Source: Scolanthus callimorphus (lineage: Eukaryota; Cnidaria; Anthozoa; Actiniaria; Edwardsiidae). From it: a stretch of DNA of 64,000 bases. The notes under the pieces were generated by a model. It did not search any database, was not told the origin of the DNA, and was given only the letters and a program-made list of their open reading frames with translations. Of this stretch, positions 46,652 through 58,812 are shown piece after piece. The stretch lies in contig CM066913.1 in the NCBI GenBank assembly GCA_033964015.1, positions 16,887,854-16,951,853 of the forward strand, read 5' to 3'. A program made the translations under genes and the position numbers. Numbering within the stretch: the stretch's first letter is position 1; the number at the start of each line of letters is the position of its first letter.

Positions 46652-47859
46652 TCTTAGCTCCCTCGAAAGAGCTTTGCGTAGAGGTTTCTGCGTGCTCAAG
46701 TCAACAATTCCATAAAAATGTATGTATTTAGGATATAGCACTTAATTCTTGAGACTCTAGCACTTTACAAATGCGAGTGTCTCATCTCTAACATGCAAGC
46801 CTGCAGTTTTAACAAGTGCATACCGATGACATCGACTCAGATCTGGTGTCTAAAGAATTACGTGGCCGAAGAAACTTTAAGGGCCACCACGTGCAAGCGG
46901 CAAAGTGTTCACGTGATTGGCAAAACAGCACACCATCGGTTCACGTGCCGGGATTTTACTGATTGGCGCTCTAGTTCTGTTTTTATTTTTACAAAGTATC
47001 CAAGATTTCGACTCGGAGGTACAAGGACTCAAGTTTGAAATGCTATAGGTTTACGGTGGAGCTGCTGTTTCATTTTCTTTATCACTTAATACTGCATATG
47101 ATATGTCCCACATGACATACGTGCCAACTCTCCAGGTTTTCGCGGGAGTCCACAGGTTACCCAGGACAGTTTGTTTGTGTACTGATAGAACTCCACAGTT
47201 ATAAGATATGTTTAGTTGGGCACTTCATTTCACTGGCCCAAACGTTCTGAGAATTTCGGTAAGAGATTGAATGGAATACATCCATTCCCTGAAAAGTTTC
47301 AGAAATTCATTACTGCCTCTCAAAATCATCCAAAGTAGGATATTTGGTATTTAATCAGAATTTAAATAAAGTTTCCTTTTTCATTCTTAAAGTGCAAAGT
47401 ACTTTTCACGTGCAATTTGTTGTGTCCCATTTGATACGCATTGGACACCCCATCCCATTGAAATATTCACTTCCCTCTATTTTCAATTCAATTCAATTTT
47501 ATTTTCCGCCACATTTTTACAGATTTTTATAATTATTTTCACTTACATATCATTGTAAAACAAAAGAAGAAGAGAAAAAAAAATGAAATGAAAATAAGGA
47601 AATGAAAAAAAGGGAAGATTATAAAAAATGTGGCGAGGGAGCCCTTGGAAGCTAAGGCTTTTCGAGAAGAGCGCCCTCGCTTATATTAAGCTAAATACAA
47701 ACTGATTGTGTATCGGAGTCAGTGTAGAAAAGGTATTGATTGTAAAGTGGCTAATTATTAAGAAATGAAATTAGTCTTGTTCTAAAGCTAGCAAGTGTAG
47801 TGGCAGAAGTGATCGTTATTGGTAGCTATAAACATGGTTGGACGTGGATCTTTTCTTAC
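46652..47859. other. Intergenic, nothing recognised
   Basis: AT-rich sequence without supported exons; about 47480-47640 is low in complexity. Confidence 0.45.
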
Positions 47860-48480
47860 TTATTTAATCCTCTTTACTCCTACCGCAGCAAAGGGCCTCC
47901 ACAAATTTTCTCCAACGGACTCTGTACGAAGCTGTCCGCTCCCACTTTTCCAGTGTCCTAGTGTTCCTCCGTGACTGTTCTTCTCCATGACTTTTTCGGC
48001 TTTTCGAGAGATGTAACGATATCTCCAAACAGGCCTCAGCATGTAGAAGACAGCCTCCGCTTTCCTACATCTCGCCTCGACATCTTCTGAACCGCCAATA
48101 ATGTTAACGATACTACCTAAATAGATGAAAGTTGTGACTTGTTCTAGTGCTTGGCCGTTGCATGCACATGATATATCCTGCATTGGACTAGGTGTTCACT
48201 TTCAATCCACCTTGGATGCTCCCTGCGGAGTGACTCGTACTTTTCTCGCGCACGCCCTATTCTCTGGCTAAGCAAGAATATGTCGTCTGCAAACTCTAGG
48301 AGATTTTCGAGTACCCTGCTAGCAGAGGCTTTTCCACTGTATCTCTCTTTTATACGTTGACCTAATTTATTCGCGATTAAACGAACACGCGAAATACACA
48401 GAGACGCGAAATACATAGAGACACAGGAGAAATCTCTGCTAGCAGGGTAATTTTCGAGATTGTCAAAGGCAAAAGGCAAA
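47860..48480 (-). pseudogene. Non-LTR retrotransposon reverse-transcriptase relic
   Basis: On the minus strand, LENLLEFADDIFLLSQRIGR carries the F-A-D-D form of the polymerase catalytic motif. After a frame change come FIYLGSIVNIIGGSEDVEAR and FYMLRPVWRYR, the usual thumb-side segments of LINE reverse transcriptases. Only the RT core is left: no endonuclease and no complete frame. A 138-bp MITE (48312-48449) splits it just upstream of the FADD motif. Similar to cnidarian RTE/Jockey-type LINEs by motif, but the clade cannot be assigned by eye. Confidence 0.8.
48312..48449. mobile_element. 138-bp MITE inside the reverse-transcriptase relic
   Basis: TIRs TACCCTGCTAGCAGAG and CTCTGCTAGCAGGGTA, and the exact 9-bp target duplication ATTTTCGAG at 48303-48311 and 48450-48458. 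Same TIR family as 24775-24826. Removing one duplication would rejoin the RT reading frame. Confidence 0.9.
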
Positions 48481-48639
48481 ACTAACTAACAAATATAAAG
48501 AGTAAAGTTCACACAAAGTTTATTAATACTAATAGTACTAGAATAATCTAGATCACTAAATTGCGCTATCGATGCGAGTGTGTCACGAGGATAGAGAAAA
48601 ATGTACAGAGCTTTCACGGCAAGTCCAGAGCTTATAACT

Positions 48640-49560
48640 GGTGAAAATGCTGGTAACAATATTAGACGTGGGAAGGAGAGCAGCCCTAATGACAAAGAGA
48701 GAGGGTAGATTAGTTGTCTTACACTGTGGTTAAAATAGTTAAAACACGCTAGTATAAAGAAAATATACGAGGGTGAAAATGCTGGTAACAATATTAGACG
48801 TGGGAAGGAGAGCAGCCCTAATGACAAAGAGAGAGGGTAGATTAGTTGTCTTACACTAGTTGTCTTACATTAGTTGTCTTCGTTTGGAAAAACGAAGACC
48901 CCTAAATATTTTTTCTCCAATAATGCGCCGAGAGTTTCCTAATGACGGCGAGCAGCCCGAATTACAAAGAGAGAGGGTAGATTAGTTGTCTTACACTGTG
49001 GGTTAAAATAGTTAAAACACGCTAGTATAAAGAAAATATACGAGGGTCTTCGTTTTTCCGTTTGGAAAAACGAAGAGGGGTCTTCGTTTTTCCGTTTGGA
49101 AAAACGAAGATCCCTAAATATTTTTTCCAATAATGCGCCGAGAGTTTCCTAAATCACGGCGAGCAGCCCGAATGACAAAGATAGAGGATAGATTAGTTTT
49201 TAGTTCAACGCTCAGTTCAAACACGCTAGTACTAAAGAAATATACGAGGGTCTTCGTTTTTCCGTTTGGAAAACGAAGAGGGGGTCTTCGTTTTTCGTTT
49301 GGAAAAACGAAGACCCCTAAATATTTTTTCTCCAATAATGCGCCGAGAGTTTCCTAAATCACGGCGAGCAGCCCGAATGACAAAGATAGAGGATAGATTA
49401 GTTTTTAGTTCAACGCTCAGTTCAAAACACCCTACTAGTACTAAAGAAATATACGAGGGTCTTCGTTTTTTCCGTTTGGAAAAACGAAGAGGGGGTCTTC
49501 GTTTTTCCGTTTGGAAAAACGAAGACCCCTAAATATTTTTTCTCCAATAATGCGCCAAGA
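48640..49560. repeat. Tandem array with TTCGTTTTTCC hairpins
   Basis: The first part repeats a 133-bp unit (starts 48641 and 48774). The second part repeats a roughly 190-bp unit containing AATAATGCGCCGAGAGTTTC and GCGAGCAGCCCGAATGACAA. From the third unit on, each carries one or two hairpins CTTCGTTTTTCC-GTTT-GGAAAAACGAAG with 12-13-bp perfect arms. Confidence 0.85.
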
Positions 49561-49814
49561 GTTTCCTAAATCATAAACACGCTAAGAAAGAAATAACAAT
49601 ATGGCGGATTAGGTTCTTGTTATTTTTCCCGCCTCTTTTCGACTCCCTGTGGAACTAAAACCGCTGTCCATTGATTGCGGGCCCCAGTAAATAACAACGA
49701 TCGAAAATAGAGCCAAGCGATCGACAAATTACTCGATTTGCACGATAGAAAGCAAGCAAAATGCTGTTTTACAGACAATCCGATGACATGAGCGTGAGTA
49801 CAGTCATACTTCAT

Positions 49815-50060
49815 GGGGTCTTCGTTTTTTCCGTTTGGAAAAACGAAGAGGGGTCTTCGTTTTTCCGTTCGGAAAAACGAAGATCCCAAGTTTAGCTCGT
49901 CCTGTTTGCTAAAATCACATGAAATCACAAAGAGCAGATGACAGGAACACGAGTACAGTCACATTTTATGGGGTCTTCGTTTTTCCGAACGGAAAAACGA
50001 AGAGGCCTCTTAGGTCTTCCATCTTCGTTTTTCCCATCTTCGTTTTTCCGACACCCTGTT
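49815..50060. repeat. Outlying TTCGTTTTTCC hairpins
   Basis: Two hairpins at about 49817-49885 and one at about 49974-50003 with the changed loop CCGAACGG, followed by two half-sites TCTTCGTTTTTCC. They lie outside the tandem units, so the hairpin itself seems to be dispersed. Confidence 0.8.
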
Positions 50061-50604
50061 TTATTTGTCGCCTGCGGCCCGTTATTCTACAACGTTCTCG
50101 TGCCTCTCCCAACATCACGCGTACTTTATTGTGCCGATAAAAGCTGGAATCGTCTATTCGCCGTTGTATCGACAGCAAACTTCTCCGTAAAACCGTGGTG
50201 ATATCGTGCTTAAAACGAAATGAAGCGTCTCCTCGGAACAAAACATATCACTGCTTATTTTTCTGATGTTGTGTTCAATGACTTCATTATTCATTTTTTC
50301 TGACAGAGACACTTACTTTCGCATAAAGTGGACTCCAAGCAAAAACCACATGGAACACAGTTCGTTGAGACTGCAATATTGTAGGCCGTCGTTTCTTTTC
50401 CTCTGACAGTGCGCTAGTTACCATATCTCTCCCTCTCCGTATGTGGTCGATGCTAGTTTCATTACCATTCCACCTCCGTTCGTGAGATCGAGGCAGTTTG
50501 ATTACCGACCGCATCTTCAACCGCAAATATTTTTGCATAGAAAATATCAACTCTACCCCAACAAAATTTGACTATAGCCTGTCATTCTAATTCAGGTTGT
50601 TACC

Positions 50605-52173
50605 ATGGGTGCTGAGGAATCTACGCTCCTTCCACTTCTTCCTCCTGAGTTCAAGTATATGATTATGTACATGACTGGCAACGACAAAATTAAAGTAAAC
50701 TTCGGTACCCACCAAGAGCTGTCAATCATACGTCAGGCCATTGGACAGTGGTTGGGAGGTCTGCAGTCAGAAAAGATCGAATATGGCTACTCCGCGTCAT
50801 TCAAGCTCAATGGCCGGAATACCATTTGGAGTTGGCACAAGTAGCCAAAAAGCTGCCAGTGCAAGGCAGATGGTTAGACAGATTCTATTGAACCTCAACA
50901 AAGCTGGATGGCAACTTTTAACATGCAGTGACCTGGGATTAGTCTGTGATCTATCAACTTTTTTCTTTGTCAAAAAAACAGTTACACCAATCCAGGAGAC
51001 ACTGTTATGCATAGGTTTTAGCTCCAATGACAGTTACAAATTATTAATGCCCCTTCACATATTATAGAGGTGATCGGAAATGCAATCAAGACAATATGGA
51101 GGCGTGGCATTCAAAATGAACAACCCAAAGGGTATATTATGAGTTTAAACTGTATGGAAATCCCTGGTCTGCTACCGGGGATGACTCTGTACAGGCCCAA
51201 TTACTGGTCAATAATATCCTTACAGTACTTGCTCAAATCAGCTCCTTTTGTACTGTAACTGCAACATTAAAGGCACTGCAGATACGCTGTATTTTAGGTA
51301 TGACCCAAATGTTGTACCATGGGAAACAGCATCTCATTTTATGCTCAGTCCTAATAGGAATGGTCTCCTGAGATTGATTAACTCACCTCCGTCAACAATT
51401 CCTTTAGTGAAACAATTCTTGAGCAGTACTGGAGCATGAGGGGTGGTATACAGCACGAACGACAGTACTTTGGGAGCTGGGAGTTTAAGCTCAGTGGGAC
51501 CACTTACTGGTCAACAAGGATGAAGCTGTGATGGCAGGATTTCTTATGTGCAAGTTGTTAGAAGGTCTTCAGACACAGGGTTGGCATGTGAAGGCTGCTA
51601 TTGACATGAGTCGGTGGCAGAATGATAAAAGTGTCCTTGTATTTTATCAGTCCCTTCCTAGAAATGCCCCTGTGGCTTGCCTGAGTTTCATAATAAAGAC
51701 AGGATAAGGTTGATAAATGCTCCAGAGGAGTTCATTGGCCTTTTGAAAGGAATTATTCAAACTAAGTGGCGTAAAGGAATCCGAGAAGAGGAGCGTTTGC
51801 AGACACCATGCATGGCTTACCAGTTCAAGCTCTTTGGGAATCCCTGGACAGGCTACTATGGTATTCACATAAAGCATGTTATGTTTCTTAATACAGATGC
51901 TGTCCCAAGAGGATGGAAGTTTCTCATCTCTGCTGATGTGTCTGCCAAATACGTGAAGAGAGACAACGCTCCTGAATACCGGCTCCTTGACGTCCACAGC
52001 TGGTGTTTACTTATGATGCAGAAGGGTTCCAACAGACACAGCCGACATTTGGCTTCTGCAGTCAGCCATTGGATGCAGGATATGATGCTCCACCTAGCTA
52101 TGATCAGGCCATGCAAGGAACTGAAAACAGTAAAATGAACCATAGTTTTAGGACAATTCAGAACCACGTTTGA
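50605..52173 (+). pseudogene. Four-fold-repeat PPxY protein, copy A (frame-disrupted)
   Basis: Starts MGAEESTLLPLLPPEFKY right after a good acceptor (TTCTAATTCAG), suggesting an upstream 5' UTR exon. Four related units of about 110 residues follow. Each has a W..GI/GL segment (QWLGGL, IWRRGI, a YW..RGGI form, KWRKGI), then a core SFKLNGIPF, EFKLYGNPW, EFKLSGTTY or QFKLFGNPW, then a hydrophobic helix, GW, and a D-rich strand. Units 2-4 open with LINAP or LINSP, about 330 nt apart. The tail PLDAGYDAPPSYDQAMQG contains a PPxY motif that binds WW domains. At least six frame changes, all indels, break the copy, including a 4-nt insertion near 50815. I do not recognise the family. It may be a decaying paralogue, or a gene with assembly indels. 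Confidence 0.6.
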
Positions 52174-53138
52174 AATGTACATGTCCTGCATTTTAGGCTG
52201 TGTTCATAAAGTATATCGGAAGGGGGAGGGGCAGGTGAATTGTTTCCTACTTGAAGAAGTATTTACAGATCCCCCAGAAAACTGTCATCCCCATCACAGG
52301 CATGACTACAATCCCCGCCCCCTTAATCAGGAGGGAATGAAAAAAAAAATTGTTTGAGATAGATGCATCAGAGAAAAATGGTTTTAACAACTCCAGTTGG
52401 TCGACAAATCCAAAGTGCTCCAAAAATACATATGATATCGTGCATATTTGTAGGAGCAATGTAGGGGAGTGTGAAAGTTTTGAAAATTTCAGGTTCACAA
52501 GAGGCTGAAAGCAACAAAAAAATGGTACTTGTTAGACAGTCACTATAGTAGTTCAGCTGGAGAAGCTAAAGTGAATAATAAAGACTATACGCCAAGATTC
52601 AAAGATCCCGTTCGCTACACGGTGGCGAGAACCCGGGCAATTTGTTATAGAAAGGCGAAGATTACTCAATTCAGTACCACTCCCCACATCGAGATTGTCC
52701 ACGCGCCTACAAGATCAGAGGATACTCAAGGAAAACAGGAGAAGAGAATGATAACCATCGCCCTCTGAGACATACCGTTCATATATAAGGAGGCTGGACG
52801 AAAGAACAGCAACGAATCTCGCGTCTGTCAGAGGGTGTTTGCAGCGTTATAGAAGACAGACGCCAGTACCCTGAAATCTTTCAGTTTACTGTCTATAATT
52901 TTAGAAAATGGCATGGGATTATCAATCGAACTTATAACACGTGAGAATTTCAAGTCACTCTGTTGTACACCTTGACAAAGACAGCATTGCCGAAACGTCG
53001 CGGTATTCCAAACGACAAAAGAAGCGTTTTTTAGCTAACATTTTCAAGTCAATCTACTCAACAACGAAGGTTAATAACGCCACACTTAAGTGTTTTTCTT
53101 ACACACGTGCACGTGCAGACTGACACGTGTCATTCTTA
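52174..53138. other. Intergenic, no gene supported
   Basis: Short open frames here lack splice sites or recognisable motifs. Confidence 0.45.
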
Positions 53139-54940
53139 GGGAGTGGTCATTATTTAACGGGGGGGGGGGGGGGGGGGCATTTTTTTCAAACCCGGGGCCC
53201 AAAAATTTAGACCCCCCTAAAATGCAAGCCCAAAAATTTGACCCCCCCTCAAATGCTAGCCCCAAAAAAATATGACCCCCCCTCCCTCTCGTAGTGTTAC
53301 TGTTATGCCATGTGAATAGAAAAATCACAGTTTTTTTCGAACTCTTAAAAGAGTTGATTGATCCACGCCAAACTGATAATCACCATTGAACTAAAGTATT
53401 AGGATTCGTGGAAAAAAGATGTCGCAGTTCCTCCTTCTTGTACATCGGACATTATCAACGTGTGTTACTATGCAGTTAGGGACGGACGGATGCTTATACT
53501 ATGTACAGCATCCGGAAGAGTTCGGGTTTTTGGTCACGGGATTTTGGATTTTCGCTACTATGAAGATATTCGGATTCAGGATTCTATTTATTATCCAAGT
53601 GCTCTTTGGTGTATCAGTACAGAGTTTGTTAAAAATCTGCACAATTTTTAAAAATCTGATGCGCGCGAAGCGCGCCGCGATTTTGAAAATCAAACTATAA
53701 CGCAGTTAATGAAATTCTCATTTCTGGGACACGAAAATCGCGCTGAAGAAATGGAGTCACGGAAGAAACATAATAGAAAATTTCCAAAATTAAACATAGT
53801 CCAGTACGGTGTTTTAGTTTGTAATGCTACACCAAAGTATCCTCTTTGCGCTGCAAATTTTTGACATATAAGTTTAAAGAATGGGAAAAGTCCAGAGTAA
53901 ATGAGAACTTGGTGTTTAAGAATTGGGGTTCCTGACATTTGCTACACCTTTATTTACTGCTGGCTGATAGTAAATTTACTCATTTAAAAAAAAAAACATT
54001 TTAATGTTGTAGATGGCGAGCGCGCAGCGCGAGCCGACCAAAAAAAACAGTCTATTTATAAGGACGTCGGGTTCCCTAAAAAGCAGTCAGGAGACAATCA
54101 AGTATCAAATGGTCCGTCCCTAATGACCAGCTTTCACGTTTCATGAATCTCTAGTCCTGTAATCACGAGTTACGTAAAAGAAATTCGTAAAATCACGGGT
54201 CACGAGGGCTTGAGATTTCACGGATCACGGCGATAATTTTCCTGTTTTCACGAACGGAGCAAATTTGGGGTGAATCACGGAGAACCCCTTCGCCACTCTG
54301 TCCTACCCTACTAACCACCGCAGTTGTTCTATTTCCAAAGGTAACAGTTGAATTTCAAAATAGTTAATAGAGACTTCTAAGATTGCGCGGTCGAAGCATC
54401 TTTAATAATGCTTTGTAAACTTTCATTTTGCTCAAGCCTCAGGCAGTGGCGAGGGCTGACCAACTGAGTAGTTTGCTTGTATGTTTCCCGATGCGCGCGT
54501 AGTTTGCTTGTATGATTTACGAGGTGAATTAAATTCTTATTTCTGGGAGACAAAAATCACGCTGAGGAAATGGAGTCACTGAAAAAACATCATAGAAATT
54601 TTCAAAAATTAATCATAGCCCACTACGATGTTTTAGTTTGTAAGTACTACACCGAGCATCCGCTTTTTATGCGCGCAAAGCTAGTAAAGTTATTTATTGT
54701 TGTGGATGGCGAGCGCGCAGCGCGAACCGATAAAAAAAACCACTCTGTTTATTAAGGCATCAGGTACCCTAAAAGCAGCCATCAATGTACCCTGTCTAAC
54801 AATCAGCGCCCAAAAAATTTGGCCCCCCCTCAAACGTAAGCCCAAAAATTTGAGCCCCCCCCTAAATCGGCGCCCAAAAAATCAAAGCCCCCCCCATATA
54901 TTTGCCGGCCCACCCCCCCCGTTAAATAATGACCACTCCC
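53139..54940. mobile_element. 1.8-kb inverted-repeat element with TTA target duplication
   Basis: Ends GGGAGTGGTCATTATTTAAC and GTTAAATAATGACCACTCCC are perfect complements, flanked by TTA at 53136-53138 and 54941-54943. A 3-bp TWA duplication and GGG start fit PIF/Harbinger-type elements. Just inside both ends lie direct repeats of GCCCAAAAATTTGACCCCCC-like phrases. The middle holds two copies of the dispersed CCGTGATTCG repeat. There is no transposase frame, so it is non-autonomous. Confidence 0.8.
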
Positions 54941-55129
54941 TTAGTAGTTTTGTAGTAATTATCTAGTGTTTATTGTAGTTTTGTAGCATACGCGTGTCAA
55001 GCCTTTTTATACATAATCGAAAAAAAATCAAATATATATAAAACTATAAGCCCAAGCATATATATATTGATTTTTTTCCTAGAGGGCACGGTAACGAATT
55101 CTGCATTCTGATTGGTTCTTAGAGAGCGC

Positions 55130-55147
55130 GCGGGGGGGGGGGGGGGG
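55130..55147. repeat. Poly-G tract
   Basis: A run of about 18 G following AGAGCGCGCG. Confidence 0.9.
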
Positions 55148-55761
55148 GCAATATTTTCCATCTCTGACCTAGGTCACGGTAACCATTTGCGCGCGCTTGT
55201 TTCCATCGAAAAAATCAAAATTTAGAGTTGGAAAAAAATAAATAAGTTATTTACCGGCTTCAGGTCGGTCCGTATAGGCAAAAACTGTGACCTCGGCCTG
55301 GAAATGTTTTCCGCCCTATGCGGACCTCCCAGCCGGTAAATAACATATATATATATGTGTATCTTTTTCCAAATTTTTGCACATCGGGTGATGTGCCAGA
55401 CAAAGAGGAGGAGTGTTACAAAGCTAGTTTTAGGAATTTAACCTTGTAGTCCCCTCAGAAAGCATTTTACGGGAATTCCCCTTCACGTCACCCGATAATT
55501 GTAGCTTTTCTTATCTTGTAAAAGACTCAGCTAAGAGGAAGTTCTCACGGCACTTATAATGATTCGTTTTTGGTAACCCCTTGAAGATTTTATCCCTTAG
55601 ATCTAGAGTTTTAAACCATAGTTTTCCCACGACATGCCTTACAAGGCCTTGTTGACGCGCAAACCCTTCCGTCAATCGGGCGTAAACACTTGGGAAACCG
55701 TGAGAACCGTCCTCAGCGGAGCCTTATAAAAAGGACGCCTGTAATTCTAGTTAGTCACTAC

Positions 55762-55790
<29 letters not shown>
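55762..55790. repeat. (TAGA)n microsatellite
   Basis: Seven tetranucleotide units. Confidence 0.95.
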
Positions 55791-55792
<2 letters not shown>

Positions 55793-57098
55793 CTTTATTA
55801 AAGTGTCAAAAAACCGTCTAGCGTGGGAGAAATCCCACACTAATATGGGGACACAACAAAAGAATAAACAAAATAGAAATAATGAAAGCTAAGTATACAT
55901 TATTAATTTTAAATTTAATTATATAAAATTACTACTCGCAAAATATTAATTTATCTGCTCTGCAACTTACACGAAATCACTTTTTGTGGCTTTTAGATGG
56001 CTCGCTTTACTCTTTAAAGGCTCTTAAATGCAGTCTGATACTCATTCTAAAGTTTGCCATTGAGAATTCGCTCGGGATCGTTTTATTTTCTATCGAAATT
56101 TGAGCAAAATGTTGTGTATTGGTCATTGAACAAGAAATCACTCGAAAGCACGCGCTGCTTTCGAAGCAAAAACACTGACACTATTCTTGTACCAGCCAAA
56201 CCAGTCAAGTACGTCCCCGATCCTGGACGAGGTTGTGACTTGTGTGCGGAGGCTACTTCACAACGCAGAACAAGATGGGGGCGCTCTGCTAGCAGGAAGT
56301 GGGGTTGAGGAGCTCCTTTAAAAAGAGCCCATCCCCTGGAATTTCCACTCGTGAATCACTGAAACCCCCTCCTTAGAATTTCAGCCTCATAAAGCCCCCC
56401 CCCCCCCGGAATTTCATTTTTTTTTCTGCAAAATACCCCTGGCAAAATCTATCAATCTTCCTGTATAGTCAACTTTTTACCTCATCCCCTTGGAATTTCC
56501 AAGCGCCAGACACTGCCCCCATTTGTATATAAAACGTACCAAATTGCAGTAAACATCTATTCAAGATCTATTATGAAAAGTCGACAAACAGCTTAAAAAA
56601 TTATTATTTAATTCCGATATTTCGATCGGCCATTACTTCATAATATATATTTTTCAAAGTTCAGCTGGTTGCCAGGTCAGTTTTCAGGATCCAGCTTTAT
56701 GGCAAAATACCTCGTTCGCGGATTTCATATTTTAGTCTACAAATTGCAGTAGCCACGTGCATGCGTTGCGCGCACCTATTTCTTAATTGATCGCACATGG
56801 TCCATTAAAACGTGTTCTTGGTTGTCTCTATAAGGGCAAAAATACCCGGGAATCGCCTATTTTTGGGGCGGGGAGCTCGTCTGGAACTTTCGATTTTACC
56901 CCATAAAAGGTACCAAGTTGATTTTGACCCTAAAAGGTATCAAAAAACACAAGGCGTATTTTCCTCTAATTTTCTCTCGTATTTTTTTACAAGGGAAAAT
57001 CACGTCTAAATTCAGGCTACCAACAAGTGTGATTTGCTTGATTTGTTAGAACGGACCTCTAAAAAGGTACCAAAGGCCTGATTTAGACCCTCAAGACG
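55791..57098. other. Intergenic with dispersed repeat fragments
   Basis: No exon supported. It includes a CTCTGCTAGCAGG half-end of the TACCCTGCTAGCAG family near 56283 and CCATAAAAGGTACC-type repeats at 56890-57070. Confidence 0.5.
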
Positions 57099-57639
57099 AG
57101 AGCACACACTCGTTACGAATTACGTTAATGAGGAAACTTAGTTCGATTCTGCGCACTACGTTCAATCACCAATTTAATTGATTCAGAGACAAATTAGTAT
57201 TCAACTTGAGAAGGCAGACTTAAACGAAACATAGCAACACCAGTAGGAGCATTTGTTTTTCCCTTTATATTTCACTGTAAGGGAAAGAATGACGCCCTCT
57301 TATTAGTCAGACATTATTATCAAAGTTGACAATATCCCATGCAGTATTTGTAGGAATGAATAATTTTGCTCAAAGCGTTGCTATGCAAATCGGGGTTATC
57401 TTGAAAACCTTCAACGCGCGTGCAAACTTCTCCGCAATTTATGACTAACTTGGCATTTTCCCAACGAAACGAAGCCTCACACAATTTGTAACAATGTTTC
57501 CTTGAGATAATGTGCTACAACGAATTTTAATCCGGTACGGTTTTAACATATTATTCGACAAGTTTTGATACCCACTTTGTCTCAAAAGTTCCACATGAAT
57601 AGCTCATTGCCATGTTGTTACTCCATAATATTGCTTGAT

Positions 57640-58580
57640 AGCGGAGCTCCAGCGCGGGCCGAAGGCCCGCGCAAGCGGAGCACCATACCTAAGGGAAAAA
57701 CGTATAGCATACTATCGAGTTGATTTTTGAACGTCACGGGCATTATGGATCATTTTGATGACGTCATTGATGACGTAAGGGCACGTGACTTTGGTGTAGA
57801 GTTCCTCTTGTGGTCTTTGAAGTTTTGTCCAAGTTTGGCTTCTATAGAAGCTACCCTTCGGGAGATATGATTTTTTTCTTTATATTTCTGGTATTAAACC
57901 TATAGCGTACGCCGTCCGTCCGTCCGTCCGTCCGTCCGTCCGTCGTCCGTCCGTGTACACATGGGAACCCTGTGGTATGCAAGAAAAAATTATATCTCCT
58001 CAAGGGAACATGCTAAGACAACCATACTTGGGATATTTTGTCTATGCCCAAGGGGGGTGCTGTAACACGGTCACTTGATATGACGTCATCGATGACGTCA
58101 TCTATGCTTGAAAAATCAATATCTCGTGAAGGGAAGACTCTAAAAACACCAAACTTGGGTAGTGTTGTCTAGGACACCAGATGACGAAATGAAGTGGTCA
58201 CGTGATATGACGTCATCGATGACGTCATCTTGCTTGAAAAATGAATATCTCATGAAGGAAGACTCTAAACCACGAACTTTGGTAATGTAGTCCAGGTCAC
58301 CAGATTGAGCGAAATGAAGTGGTCATGTGATGTGACGTCATCGATGACGTCATCTATGCTTCAAAAATCAATATCTCGTGAAGGGAAGACTCCAAAACAA
58401 CCAAACTTTGGTAGTGTAGTCTAAGTCACTAGATGAGCAAATGAGTAGTCACGTGATATGACGTCATCGATGACGTCATCTATGCTTGAAAAATTAATAT
58501 CTCGTGAAGGGAGACTCTAAAGCAACCATGTACACATGGGAATCCCTTTCATTCACACAGAAAATTGTATAACCAGGAGC
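57640..58580. repeat. Nested segment with tandem double-CRE palindromes
   Basis: Bounded by AGCGGAGCTCC and GGAGCTCCGCT. It contains about four 125-bp tandem units, each with CACGTGATA, the 20-bp palindrome TGACGTCATCGATGACGTCA and AATATCTCGTGAAGGGAAGA. Palindromes start at 58081, 58208, 58333 and 58459, with a decayed one at 57759. A (CCGT)n run lies at 57911-57954. Confidence 0.85.
57911..57954. repeat. (CCGT)n microsatellite
   Basis: About eleven CCGT units with one interruption. Confidence 0.9.
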
Positions 58581-58812
58581 TCCGCTTTTAGCCAGTGGCT
58601 AAATCTATATATTAAATTTAAAAAACATTATTATGTTTGCCTCTAAAAAACATGTATCTAGTTGGCTGGTGTTGCTATGTTTCGTTTAAGTCTGCCTTCT
58701 CAAGTTGAATACTAATTTGTCTACTCTGAATCAATTAATTGGTGCTTGAACGTAGTGCGCAGAATCGAACTAAGTTTCCTCATTCGTGTTTCGTAAGGGG
58801 GTCGAGTGTGAG

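Noticed and set aside
48640..49560. CRISPR-like array
   Set aside because: Units are long, with hairpins rather than short identical repeats and unique spacers, and the DNA is eukaryotic.
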